A stretch of 64,000 bases of DNA from positions 11,516 through 75,515 of the forward strand of contig CAJTTO010000016.1 in the NCBI GenBank assembly GCA_910579275.1, given 5' to 3'. The notes beneath the pieces are model-generated. The model searched no databases. It had not been told where the DNA came from and saw only the letters and a list, made by a program, of their open reading frames with translations. Every line of letters begins with the position of its first letter. Positions within the stretch are counted from its first letter, which is position 1. Shown here in pieces: positions 52,892 through 62,500 of this stretch. The stretch is from an uncultured Lachnospiraceae bacterium (GTDB lineage: Bacteria > Bacillota > Clostridia > Lachnospirales > Lachnospiraceae). Made by a program: the position numbers and the translations under genes.

Positions 52892-54618
52892 ATATCAAAA
52901 GCCTCCTGCAAACTGCCTTCCAACTCCTTTTCCAGTTCCAATATCTCCGCCATAATCTCAGTAGAAGGCTGCGGTGCTTCATATTTATAGAAATACCGCG
53001 TAAATGGTATCTCAAATCCCACTTTGGATTTCTTTTCATCAATCCATGCGTCTGGAGAGAACGGCAACACCTCACGTTTAAAATAATCCTGTATATTTTC
53101 TGTCAATGGCACATTTTCGGTATCACGCAGCGAAGTATCTGGCTGCTTCTTCCCATTTTTCAGTATCAACTCACAATCTTCGCCGCGCAAAGGTCTCTCT
53201 ACAGTAATTTTTGTATATCCGAAATCCTCATTATTAAAAATTTTGCTGATTTCCGTTTCCCGAAAATCCCCATAGACCTGCGTAATTTCCGTAATAGCGC
53301 TTTCAGGAATGTCATTCCTTTTATTGCCAAGTGCTTTTCTGCGCTTTTCATACAATCCGTTCGCATTAATGAGCTGCACTTTACCTTCCCGCTTCGTTCC
53401 TGCTTTCTTATTGGACAATACCCATATATATGTAGCTATCCCCGTATTATAAAAAATATCATTTGGCAGGGCAACAATCGCCTCAAGCAAATCACTTTCA
53501 AGAATATATTTTCTAATATCAGAAGGTCCGCTTCCAGCATCGCCTGTAAAAAGAGGCGAACCATTATGAATAATCGCAATCCTGCTTCCACCGTCACGAG
53601 GTTCTTTCATCTTGGAAATCGCAGTCATTAAGAAAAGCATCTGACCATCCGAGACTGCCGGAAGTCCTGCACCGAAACGCCCCGCAAAGCCACGCTTTGC
53701 CTCATCTTTCACTACTCTCTTTTCATTTTTCCATTCCCGTCCAAAAGGAGGATTCGATATTATATAATCAAATTTTTGTCCTTCAAATTGATCGTCGGAA
53801 AGCGTATTTCCATCTTTTATAAAATCTGCATTATTGCCCTTTATCAGCATGTCCGCCTTACAGATTGCAAATGTCTGGTCATTCAATTCCTGACCAAATG
53901 ACATAAGCTCTGTAGCAGAATTTAGTTCATGCAGATATTCTTCGGCAACCGAAAGCATCCCGCCTGTTCCACATGCGGGATCATAAATCGTCCTTGCAAT
54001 ATTTTTCCCTGACAGCGTACTGCTGTCATCATAGAATAAAATATTTACCATAAGGCGGATAACCTCACGGGGCGTATAATGCTGTCCTGCGTCTTCATTA
54101 TGCGACTCGGAAAATCTACGAATAATTTCTTCAAAAATATATCCCATTTCTAAATTGGAAATAACATCAGGATGAAGATTTGCTCTGGTCGAAGTGAACT
54201 CCTTTATAACAATATACAGAATGCCTTTGTTTGCCATCGTATCAATATGTCCATCAAACTTAAATTTTTCAATAATATCCCTCACATTTTCAGAAAAGCC
54301 ATTTAGAAAATCATAAAAATTTTCTTCAATATTATCAGGATCATCCAATAGCTTTTCAAATGTATATTCACTGGTATTATAAAATTCGTAGCCCGATACT
54401 TTGCGCAGCAGAACATCCCGCATTGGCAAGTTTTTTACTTCATCATATTTTTTAAGAACAGCTTCCTTGGTATCTGCAAGAATACAATCAAACCGACGGA
54501 TAACCGTCAATGGTAAAATAACCTCTCCATATTCATGCGGTTTGTATACACCTGTCAATTTATCTGCAATCGCCCATATTAAAGCAGCTTTTTCATTTAT
54601 ACTTGTACTTAAATTCAT
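52888..54618 (-). CDS. hsdM: Type I restriction adenine methylase (HsdM)
   Basis: 576 residues. N-terminal helical domain (LIWAIADKLTGVYKPHEYGEVILPL), then the N6-adenine methylase with motif I DPACGTGG (213-220) and motif IV NPPF (289-292). AGQHYTPREVIRLM just before motif I is typical. First gene of the operon. The 900 bases upstream hold no gene, and a promoter is not obvious; the nearest landmarks are the miniature elements at 54994-55450. Confidence 0.96.
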   Translation of the reverse strand: MNLSTSINEKAALIWAIADKLTGVYKPHEYGEVILPLTVIRRFDCILADTKEAVLKKYDEVKNLPMRDVLLRKVSGYEFYNTSEYTFEKLLDDPDNIEENFYDFLNGFSENVRDIIEKFKFDGHIDTMANKGILYIVIKEFTSTRANLHPDVISNLEMGYIFEEIIRRFSESHNEDAGQHYTPREVIRLMVNILFYDDSSTLSGKNIARTIYDPACGTGGMLSVAEEYLHELNSATELMSFGQELNDQTFAICKADMLIKGNNADFIKDGNTLSDDQFEGQKFDYIISNPPFGREWKNEKRVVKDEAKRGFAGRFGAGLPAVSDGQMLFLMTAISKMKEPRDGGSRIAIIHNGSPLFTGDAGSGPSDIRKYILESDLLEAIVALPNDIFYNTGIATYIWVLSNKKAGTKREGKVQLINANGLYEKRRKALGNKRNDIPESAITEITQVYGDFRETEISKIFNNEDFGYTKITVERPLRGEDCELILKNGKKQPDTSLRDTENVPLTENIQDYFKREVLPFSPDAWIDEKKSKVGFEIPFTRYFYKYEAPQPSTEIMAEILELEKELEGSLQEAFDI

Positions 54619-54993
54619 ATGATATCCCTTCTGTATTTCTTAAAATGTTCTCAATGTTTTCAATTTAATGTCTACTATCCCTATTATCTTAGTATATCCA
54701 ACTACTCAAACATTATCAAGCCAAACATTTCTACTTTTTAGTCTTCCTGTAAGCTTTTCTATCTTGCACTCGCTTTACAAAAATCAACGTTCCCTGTCCC
54801 TCCGCTTTTTCTGAATATTTTCCTTCACTCCACAATACCTCTTCCGATACCCATACTTTTTCAGAAATTTGTCATAAGCTGTCATCTTACATTTCACGCC
54901 TTTCATTTTACATCACAATACCTATTTGATAAATCATTTTGCTCATTTTTCATTCTTGTGATATAATGTACATTACTTGTCTGCATGTAACTG

Positions 54994-55125
54994 CTAGAGC
55001 GTGTTTGAAAATTGCTTATTGGGAGATTGTAACCTGAATTTGACACAAATATCACGCAAAGTGGTGAATACGACGCTATGGCGTCGTTATCAGATGTAGG
55101 GAATGAATTTTCAAACACGCTCTAG
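54994..55125. mobile_element. Miniature element family B, intact copy (CTAG-bounded)
   Basis: Perfect 19-bp terminal inverted repeats (TAGAGCGTGTTTGAAAATT and complement), with an inner hairpin ACGACGCTATGGCGTCGT. It is bounded by CTAG at 54994 and 55122. No coding capacity. CTAG/TA targets are typical of IS5-like elements, so it may be moved by a transposase of that type. Confidence 0.85.
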
Positions 55126-55288
55126 TACATCGAATATTAAGTTTTGGATGATTTGACGCAGAACATTTTTCTGAGAGTACTGCCGCCCAAACGCAGGCGT
55201 AGCGGTGGCTACGTCGAGACTTGGAGAGTAGTGCTATCAGGAAAATAGACAAGCCAAACTGCCAATTACTCAATATTCACTGTACTAG
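55122..55288. mobile_element. Miniature element family C (CTAG-bounded)
   Basis: Ends CTAGTACATCGAATATT and AATATTCACTGTACTAG are inverted repeats with two mismatches. The middle has a GCGGTGGCTACGTCGAG segment similar to the next element. It shares the CTAG at 55122-55125 with the family B copy and that at 55285-55288 with family D. Confidence 0.75.
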
Positions 55289-55450
55289 TGTGCTGTCCAG
55301 ATTATATCTGGTGAAACTCCGCAGGATAAATTTTCATCAGCAAGGCGGAGAAGGGAGGCGATGCGGTGGCATCGTTGACCGCCGACAACGCAGTCTGATG
55401 GAAATTTAGGCAAGGAGGTTTGCCTGAATATAATCCGGACAGTACACTAG
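55285..55450. mobile_element. Miniature element family D (CTAG-bounded)
   Basis: Ends CTAGTGTGCTGTCCAGATTA and the complement of TAATCCGGACAGTACACTAG are inverted repeats with two mismatches over more than 20 bases. It contains GGCGATGCGGTGGCATCGTT and other short palindromes. Bounded by CTAG on both sides. It lies 73 bases ahead of the ABC-F gene and could affect that promoter. Confidence 0.85.
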
Positions 55451-55523
55451 TATTAAACACAATCGTAATTCATTATAACCTGTGAAAAAATAATGCAGGT
55501 TCTTATACCTTAGGAGGAATATC

Positions 55524-57077
55524 ATGAGTATTTTAAACGTTGAAAATCTGTCTCACGGTTTTGGTGACCGGACAATTTTCTCGAATGTGTCTTTCCGTCT
55601 GTTAAAGGGGGAACATATTGGTCTGGTTGGCGCCAACGGTGAGGGAAAGTCCACTTTTATGAATATTATAACCGGCAAGCTGATGCCGGATGAAGGCAAG
55701 GTTGAATGGTCAAAAAATGTGCGTGTTGGCTATCTTGACCAGCACACAGTTCTCGAAAAAGGAATGTCCGTAAAAGACGTGCTCTCCTCTGCCTTTGATT
55801 TCCTGTATGAGATGGAAAGCCGCATGAATGAAATCTGTGACAAAATGGGTGCGGCATCCGACAATGAACTCGAAGCTTATATGGAGGAGCTTGGCACCAT
55901 ACAGGAACTGCTTGACCAGCATGACTTTTATATGATTGACGCAAAAGTCGAAGAAGTCGCAAGGGCGCTTGGCATTATGGATGTCGGACTTGACACGGAT
56001 GTCACTGATTTGAGCGGCGGACAGAGAACAAAAATTCTGCTCGGCAAGCTGCTGCTGGAAAAGCCCGATATCCTGCTGCTGGACGAGCCGACTAACTATC
56101 TCGACGCGAACCACATCGAATGGCTGAAACGGTATCTTCAGGACTATGAAAACGCGTTTATCCTGATTTCACACGACATTCCGTTTCTGAACAGTGTCAT
56201 CAATATTATCTATCACATGGACAATGCCGAGCTGACGCGTTATGTCGGGGACTATGACAAGTTTCAGGAAGTGTATGCCATGAAAAAGTCGCAGTTGGAA
56301 GCTGCTTACAACAGACAGCAAAAAGAAATTGCGGACTTAAAAGATTTTGTGGCGCGCAACAAGGCGCGTGTTGCCACAAGAAACATGGCGATGTCGCGCC
56401 AGAAGAAGCTTGACAAAATGGATGTCATAGAGCTTGCCGCAGAAAAGCCAAAACCAGAATTTCGCTTTAAGGAAGCCCGCACAAGCGGAAGGTATGTCTT
56501 TACGGCAAAAAGCCTTGTCATCGGCTACGATGAGGCGCTGTCGAGACCGCTTGACATCTCCATGGAACGCGGACAAAAGATTGTCCTCACAGGTGCAAAC
56601 GGCATCGGAAAAACGACGCTCCTAAAAAGTATTTTAGGGCTTATCCGTCCTTTAAACGGCGGTGTGGAGCTAGGCGACTATCTGGAAATCGGGTACTTTG
56701 AGCAGGAGATGGATCCGTCTGTCACCACAACCTGTATCGAGGAAATCTGGAATGAATTCCCTTCGCTGACACAGTATGAGGTGCGCTCGGCGCTCGCAAA
56801 ATGCGGACTTACAACCAAGCATATCGAAAGTAAAGTAAAGGTACTAAGCGGCGGCGAGCAGGCGAAAGTCCGACTATGTAAATTAATGAACAAGCCCACA
56901 AACATCTTGCTGCTGGACGAGCCCACAAACCACCTTGATGTCGATGCAAAAGCAGAACTAAAGCGCGCCCTGACAGACTATAAAGGAAGCATCCTCATGG
57001 TCTGCCATGAACCCGAATTTTATGACGGATTAGCCACCGATGTATGGGACTGCTCACAGTGGAGTACACGGATCTGA
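55524..57077 (+). CDS. ABC-F family ATPase (ribosome-acting, no membrane domain)
   Basis: 517 residues, two ATPase domains in tandem. First: Walker A GANGEGKST, signature LSGGQRTK, LLLDEPTNYLD. Second: GANGIGKTT, LSGGEQAK, LLLDEPTNHLD. The linker between them is the charged helical P-site tRNA-interaction motif (QLEAAYNRQQKEIADLKDFV...). It lacks a long C-terminal coiled coil, so it is nearer to YbiT/YdiF than Uup. Some ABC-F proteins protect ribosomes from antibiotics; this one is more likely housekeeping. AGGAGG precedes the ATG. Confidence 0.93.
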   Translation: MSILNVENLSHGFGDRTIFSNVSFRLLKGEHIGLVGANGEGKSTFMNIITGKLMPDEGKVEWSKNVRVGYLDQHTVLEKGMSVKDVLSSAFDFLYEMESRMNEICDKMGAASDNELEAYMEELGTIQELLDQHDFYMIDAKVEEVARALGIMDVGLDTDVTDLSGGQRTKILLGKLLLEKPDILLLDEPTNYLDANHIEWLKRYLQDYENAFILISHDIPFLNSVINIIYHMDNAELTRYVGDYDKFQEVYAMKKSQLEAAYNRQQKEIADLKDFVARNKARVATRNMAMSRQKKLDKMDVIELAAEKPKPEFRFKEARTSGRYVFTAKSLVIGYDEALSRPLDISMERGQKIVLTGANGIGKTTLLKSILGLIRPLNGGVELGDYLEIGYFEQEMDPSVTTTCIEEIWNEFPSLTQYEVRSALAKCGLTTKHIESKVKVLSGGEQAKVRLCKLMNKPTNILLLDEPTNHLDVDAKAELKRALTDYKGSILMVCHEPEFYDGLATDVWDCSQWSTRI

Positions 57078-57288
57078 TATCTTTATTAATGCATCTTATA
57101 ATGATATTTTTCTGTCCTATGTTTATGATGTTGACTTATTGGTTCATAAAAGTATAATATATACACCAATGGAGCTCTGAAAATTCATTATAAAATCTTA
57201 AGTCTCTATAAGCGAGCTCAAAGTACCATACTTTATGCACAAGGAGAAATTAATTTATGACACCTGATTTATGAAAGGAGGCAGGACT

Positions 57289-57480
57289 ATGTGGGGCGGA
57301 TTTAACTCATTTCGGGATCCAACACGCAATACAGTTCTTACTTCACGATTCATGGAAGAGGACTTAAAGCGCAATGCCAGACAAAATATTTCAAAAAGGG
57401 AACGAATAATTGCATATGCTGTGATGGCTTTGCTGACAGGAATTATCTGTGCTATTTTGGTAATGTTTAAGCTTGGTTAA
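57289..57480 (+). CDS. Small membrane protein of 63 residues
   Basis: Start at 57289 (MWGGFNSFRDPTRNTV) with AAAGGAGG 9 bases upstream. A charged N-terminal part (RNARQNISKRERI) leads to one helix (IIAYAVMALLTGIICAILVMF) ending close to the C-terminus. The family is not recognised; it may be a small regulatory or structural membrane protein. It is followed at once by a strong terminator. Confidence 0.7.
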   Translation: MWGGFNSFRDPTRNTVLTSRFMEEDLKRNARQNISKRERIIAYAVMALLTGIICAILVMFKLG

Positions 57481-57492
57481 CCAAATAATTAC

Positions 57493-57540
57493 AATAAGAA
57501 ACAGGGATATGGTGTATCTGCCATATCCCTGTTTCTTATT
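57493..57540. terminator. Strong bidirectional terminator between the small gene and glgB
   Basis: A perfect 20-bp stem (57493-57512 with 57521-57540, core ACAGGGATATGG / CCATATCCCTGT) closes an 8-base loop. The lower stem is A/T-rich and supplies U tracts on both strands. It serves two convergent genes. Confidence 0.9.
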
Positions 57541-57579
57541 GTCTATAATGAAGGTGCTATCTCGCTGTATAACAATTAA

Positions 57580-59487
57580 TTAAAATGTGAACACTGCTGC
57601 CGTCAGAGGCGGAAGCGGAAACGCAATGTTATAATCCCTGTTATCGCACAAGCCTTTCTTGGCTTTGATTGTCTTAGGTATTTTATTGCCATTGCCGCCA
57701 AACTTCTTGTCGTCAGAGTTGAGTAACAGCTTATACTGTGTATTCATCGGTACGCCCACCTTGAACTTCGGATATTCAACGGGCGTCATATTGATGACGA
57801 AAAGCATATGCTGCTTTCCACTCTTATTTCTCCTGACAAAGCTGTAAATACTGCGCTCTGTATCATCGGCATTCATCCACTCGAATCCCAGCCAGTCATT
57901 GTCAATCTCATAGAGACAAGGGCTGCTCTTGTAAATGGTAAGCAGCTCGCTCATGTAGTCATGCATGCCTTTGTTTAAAGGATTCTGGAGCAATCCCCAG
58001 TCAAGCTCTCTCGCCTCGCTCCACTCGCGCTCCTGCGCAAACTCCTGTCCCATAAACAACAGCTTCTTTCCCTCATGGCCAAACATGAAAGTATAAAGAT
58101 TTCTGAGGTTTGCATACTTGTCAATCTCATATCCGGGCATTTTGTTAACCATGGAACACTTCAGATGCACTACCTCGTCATGAGACAAAGGCAGGATATA
58201 ATTCTCGGCACTGTTATAGCTCATCGCAAACGTCAGCTTATAGTGGTTATCTTTTCTGAAGTATGGGTCAAGCTTCATATACTCACAGTAATCGTGCATC
58301 CATCCCATATTCCACTTGAAGGAGAAACCAAGTCCTCCGTCCTCCGGATCGGCTGTTACTTTCGGCCAGGCCGTAGACTCCTCGGCAATCGTCATGACAC
58401 CGGGATGTGCACCGTGAATAACGGAATTCAGGTGCTTGAAAAACTCAATCGCATCAAGGTTTTCATTGCCGCCGTACTTGTTTGCAACCCACTGTCCGTC
58501 CTGCTTGCCATAGTCAAGATAAAGCATGGAAGCCACAGCGTCCACTCGGAGTCCGTCGATGTGGAACTCCCTTATCCAGAACAATGCATTTGCAATGAGG
58601 AAATTGCGAATCTCATTTTTGCTGTAGTTAAATATCTTTGTACCCCAGTCCGGATGCTCCCCAAGTCTCGTGTCCGGATGCTCATACAGACAAGTACCAT
58701 CAAACTCACACAGACCATGTGCATCCCTTGGAAAATGAGCCGGAACCCAGTCAAGAATGACACCAATGTCATTTTTGTGCAGCAAATCAATTAAGTACCT
58801 GAAGTCATCCGGATTTCCGTATCTTGAAGTCGGCGCATAGTAGCCTGTTACCTGATAACCCCACGAACCGTCAAACGGGAACTCTGCAATACCCATAAGC
58901 TCAATATGTGTATACGGCATCTCTTTCAGGTATTCCACAATCCTGTCCGCAAACTGGCGGTAATTGTAGAATCCTTCCTCTGTTCCGTCAGGATGTTTCA
59001 TCCATGATCCGATATGACACTCATAGATTGACATAGGCTCCTTGTTCATGTCCTTTTTGTCACGGTCTGTCATCCACTTCTTGTCTGTCCACTTAAAATG
59101 GTTCAGGTCATACACCTTTGATGCCGTGCCCGGACGCATCTCTGCATAATTCGCGTAGGGATCTGCCTTGTAAAGTCTCCTGCCGTCCGGAAGTACCAGC
59201 ACATATTTGTACATCTGCCCTTCCGCAACGCCCTCCACAAAAGTAGCAAAGATTCCACCTTCACCGAGGCGCTCCATCGGTGCTGCGCCTTCGTTCCAGT
59301 CGTTGAACTCACCTATCACGTATACCTCTCTTGCATTCGGTGCCCATACTGCAAAAAATACCCCGTCCTTTTTTCCCTTTTTGCAGAAATGCGCGCCTAA
59401 CTTTTTGTATATCTCATAATGCGTGCCCTGTCCGAATACATACTGGTCGGCATCAGAGATAAATACAGTTGTGTCTTGATTGTTCAT
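57580..59487 (-). CDS. glgB: 1,4-alpha-glucan branching enzyme
   Basis: 635 residues from ATG 59487 (GGGGGA upstream); 20 more residues in the open frame lack homology. Order: CBM48 (FFAVWAPNAREVYVIGEFNDW), then GH13 with VILDWVPAHFPRDAHGL (region I), GLRVDAVASML (catalytic Asp), TIAEESTAWP (Glu) and LPLSHDEVVH (Asp). Introduces alpha-1,6 branches into glycogen. Other glycogen genes are not in the window. The end of the 1408-residue gene lies 31 bases upstream, so the two may be co-transcribed. Confidence 0.96.
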   Translation of the reverse strand: MNNQDTTVFISDADQYVFGQGTHYEIYKKLGAHFCKKGKKDGVFFAVWAPNAREVYVIGEFNDWNEGAAPMERLGEGGIFATFVEGVAEGQMYKYVLVLPDGRRLYKADPYANYAEMRPGTASKVYDLNHFKWTDKKWMTDRDKKDMNKEPMSIYECHIGSWMKHPDGTEEGFYNYRQFADRIVEYLKEMPYTHIELMGIAEFPFDGSWGYQVTGYYAPTSRYGNPDDFRYLIDLLHKNDIGVILDWVPAHFPRDAHGLCEFDGTCLYEHPDTRLGEHPDWGTKIFNYSKNEIRNFLIANALFWIREFHIDGLRVDAVASMLYLDYGKQDGQWVANKYGGNENLDAIEFFKHLNSVIHGAHPGVMTIAEESTAWPKVTADPEDGGLGFSFKWNMGWMHDYCEYMKLDPYFRKDNHYKLTFAMSYNSAENYILPLSHDEVVHLKCSMVNKMPGYEIDKYANLRNLYTFMFGHEGKKLLFMGQEFAQEREWSEARELDWGLLQNPLNKGMHDYMSELLTIYKSSPCLYEIDNDWLGFEWMNADDTERSIYSFVRRNKSGKQHMLFVINMTPVEYPKFKVGVPMNTQYKLLLNSDDKKFGGNGNKIPKTIKAKKGLCDNRDYNIAFPLPPLTAAVFTF

Positions 59488-59518
59488 AAAAATCCCCCAT
59501 TCTGTTGTAGGGCACCCC

Positions 59519-62500
59519 CTACATAAAATCACGTTCCTTAAGGACAATCATGTCCTCGTTGTCATACCTTCTCGCGAATAGTACGTCAACAAAATTTTTG
59601 ATTTTTGATTTTTTGGATTTCCAAATTGCCTCATCTATGATGTCCCTTACCTCATCCTTTGTCACTACATGATTTCCGCTCTGCATGTTAGCTATTCTGG
59701 TGTAAAGGGCGAGTGTACCTAACTCATCAATGGAATATTCCAAAGCCAAGGCATAGTTTTTGGCGTAGGCGACAAGTGCGTTGTTATCCATCTCCATCAG
59801 GTCAATCCTGATATTGAAGTAATCTGCAATCATTGCCTGTTTTTCCAAAAGCTTCGTAATCTCTTTTCTCGTGTCTTCCATTATAACAACGATTCCGAGA
59901 TTTTCCTGGTTAAGGTTTAAAGCCATCTCGTAGAGCTTTTCCTCACTCATACCGTTTGCCTTCTCTATTATAATACCACCATTATTCAATTTCTCAAATA
60001 CATCTTTCACATTTCTTTGATTGAATTTTTCCCCGGTAATCTTGGCAAGCTTTCCAGAGAAATTGGCATCCGATTCCTGATATTCCTTCACAAGGTTTTT
60101 CGCCATCCTGACGGTATCAAGTCCCGCATCGCCTGTAATGATGATATTACCAGTATACGCGGCAAGCGTTATGTTATCAAGTGCAAATACAATCTGTTTT
60201 TTTATTTTTTTGGTGACGGCAAAGTTTTCAAATAGTGTCTTTTCTTCCGGTGTAAAGTCACGCACTTCCTCGCGTTTTGCGCCTTTTGCTTCTTTTTTGG
60301 TCGTCGCTACAATCTTTTCGGAAAGCGAGCTTAAATCAGCCGTGTTCATCTTGATTTCCTGCGTCTTTAATGCATCCTCTTTTGCCATCTCGGCAATGCT
60401 TTCCGCATCCTCAGGGTCAAGCTCCCTCTCATCATACTCTCTATAAGAATGCTTCTGTGCATCATGTGCGCTGTCAGGTGTCTCGCTTACATCCCCTGAG
60501 TGTTCATCATTTGTATAATATTCAAGGTTATCGGCTTCATTTTGCTCTGCCTTATAATCATATCGTGAATCTTCGTCCGCAGCATCCTGCAGCTCTGCAT
60601 CATTTGCAGGAAAATGAACCTGAGCGCTTTGTGCAAACGCATTGTCCTGCTGGTATTCAGAACGTTCCGAATCCTCCATATACGCTGTATCATCATGATA
60701 CATGTCGTCTGATTCTTGTCCATACACGATATTTTCTGTATCTATTTCCTGTGTATAATACGCCGGATTTTCCTCCTGTGCATACGCAGTGTCTTCATAA
60801 TATGACGCATCTTCCGAATTGTCTTCCTGCGCATACGCAGTGTCTTCATAGTACGATGCATCTTCCGAACTGTCTTCCTGCGCAGATGTACTGTCCTCAA
60901 ACGGCACATCTTCCGGATTATCTTCCTGTGTATACGCAGTGTCTTCATAATATGACGCATCTTCCGGATTATCTTCCTGCATATATGTGGTGTCTTCATA
61001 GTACGGCGCATCTTCCGAATTATCTTCCTGCGCATGTGCTGCGTCTCCATAGTATAATGCATCTTCTGGTTCGGTTTGTCCACTATTGATATATGCGTTT
61101 TCCTCCGCATAATATGCTTCTTCGGCCAGATTGTTTTCTGACATGTCCCATTCCGCAGTGCCCTGCTCTGAGTCATCCTCCTCCGCCATAGTGTCAGCCG
61201 CCGGATTTGCATTGACTGCCTGACTGATTGCCGTTTGCGGTATTTCGTTTGTCAGTCCGCCAAGCTCCTGCGCCACAACACGTTCAAGCTCTGAAATATA
61301 TTCTTCCTTCGCGTCCGTCTCCGTTTTCTCCGGTTCCGCATCCTCTGTTTTTTCAGTTTTCCCACTCTGAACATTATCCGTCACATACGCTGTCTCAAAT
61401 TCATCTTCTGCTGCCGGACGAACTTGATTTTGCGGAATATCGCCTGTATCATCTGCCTCCAGAAATTTACTGCTGTTTCTTTTCTGTGCCGCGGCTTCTT
61501 CACGCGCAAGCTCTCCCAGTATTCCGCTGTTGATAGAATTGTCAAAGCTCGCAAATATTTTTCCCGTCTGTGTCAAAATATGCTGCTTGATTTCCTCCTG
61601 ATGTCTTTTGGCGTTGTCCTGTTTCATCCGCTCCCACTCAACCAGTACGTCATCAAGATTCATCGAACCTGTTCCTTGATTCGGTGAAATACCGTCTGTC
61701 ATTTCCATTTCTGCAATCCCCTGTTCACGGTATACATTTTCATCATTGTCTTCCATTCGGATATGCTCGTCTACCACAGTCTTTTCTGTGATATCACGCA
61801 GCTCGTCCATATCGGATTCCGCCTTGATAAGACGCGCGTCCTCTCCCGGTATCAGCACTTTTTTGATTGCTCCTGTATGTGGCTCCGGCGCCGCTTCTGA
61901 CACGCTTGTCACCATCTGGGCAACTTTTCCTGTCTGCGTGTACGGCTCTGAAACCGCTGTTTCCAAAGACGCAGAATCTGAATCTTCTGTATTTTCCGGT
62001 TCTGCATACAATGCCCCTGACTGTGGAACTTCTTTTTTCCCTGCTCTTGACAGCTCTGCTTTCTCTGGCTTTGTCTCATTCCAAGGTTCGCCGGTACCTG
62101 TTCCTCCTCCGGTTTTGACAGGGACGGACAAACTTTGTTCAGAGACTGCATCTGCTGCGAAATCTGAAATCGCATGTGCTGCCTCTAATTTTTTTGCTGC
62201 CATCCCTGTGCTGTCTGGCTTATTATTTATGACCGCATTATTATTGGAAAAAATCTGGGTATCTCCCATGGAGCTGCCTAAATCTTCCACCGAATTATAT
62301 TTTCCCCTGTCTTCTGCAAACACATCATCATCGCCGTCCGGAAAAAGCTCCTTCATGCTTTCCGCAACGACTTTTTGCAGATTGATTGTATTATACTGAC
62401 TCATATCTCCGGCGCCGGCAGATGTCTGCACATTATTTTGCTGTACAGTAACATCATTGTAACCGTTGTTTCCATATGTATCCGTACTGTTATAGTTATC

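Noticed and set aside
54784..54906. 40-codon minus-strand frame upstream of hsdM (starts MKGVKCKMTAYDKF)
   Set aside because: Composition is protein-like and basic, but the ribosome site is weak and no family is recognised; it may be a relic.
60370..61089. 239-residue His/Leu-rich plus-strand frame
   Set aside because: Complement of the repetitive part of the 1408-residue gene.
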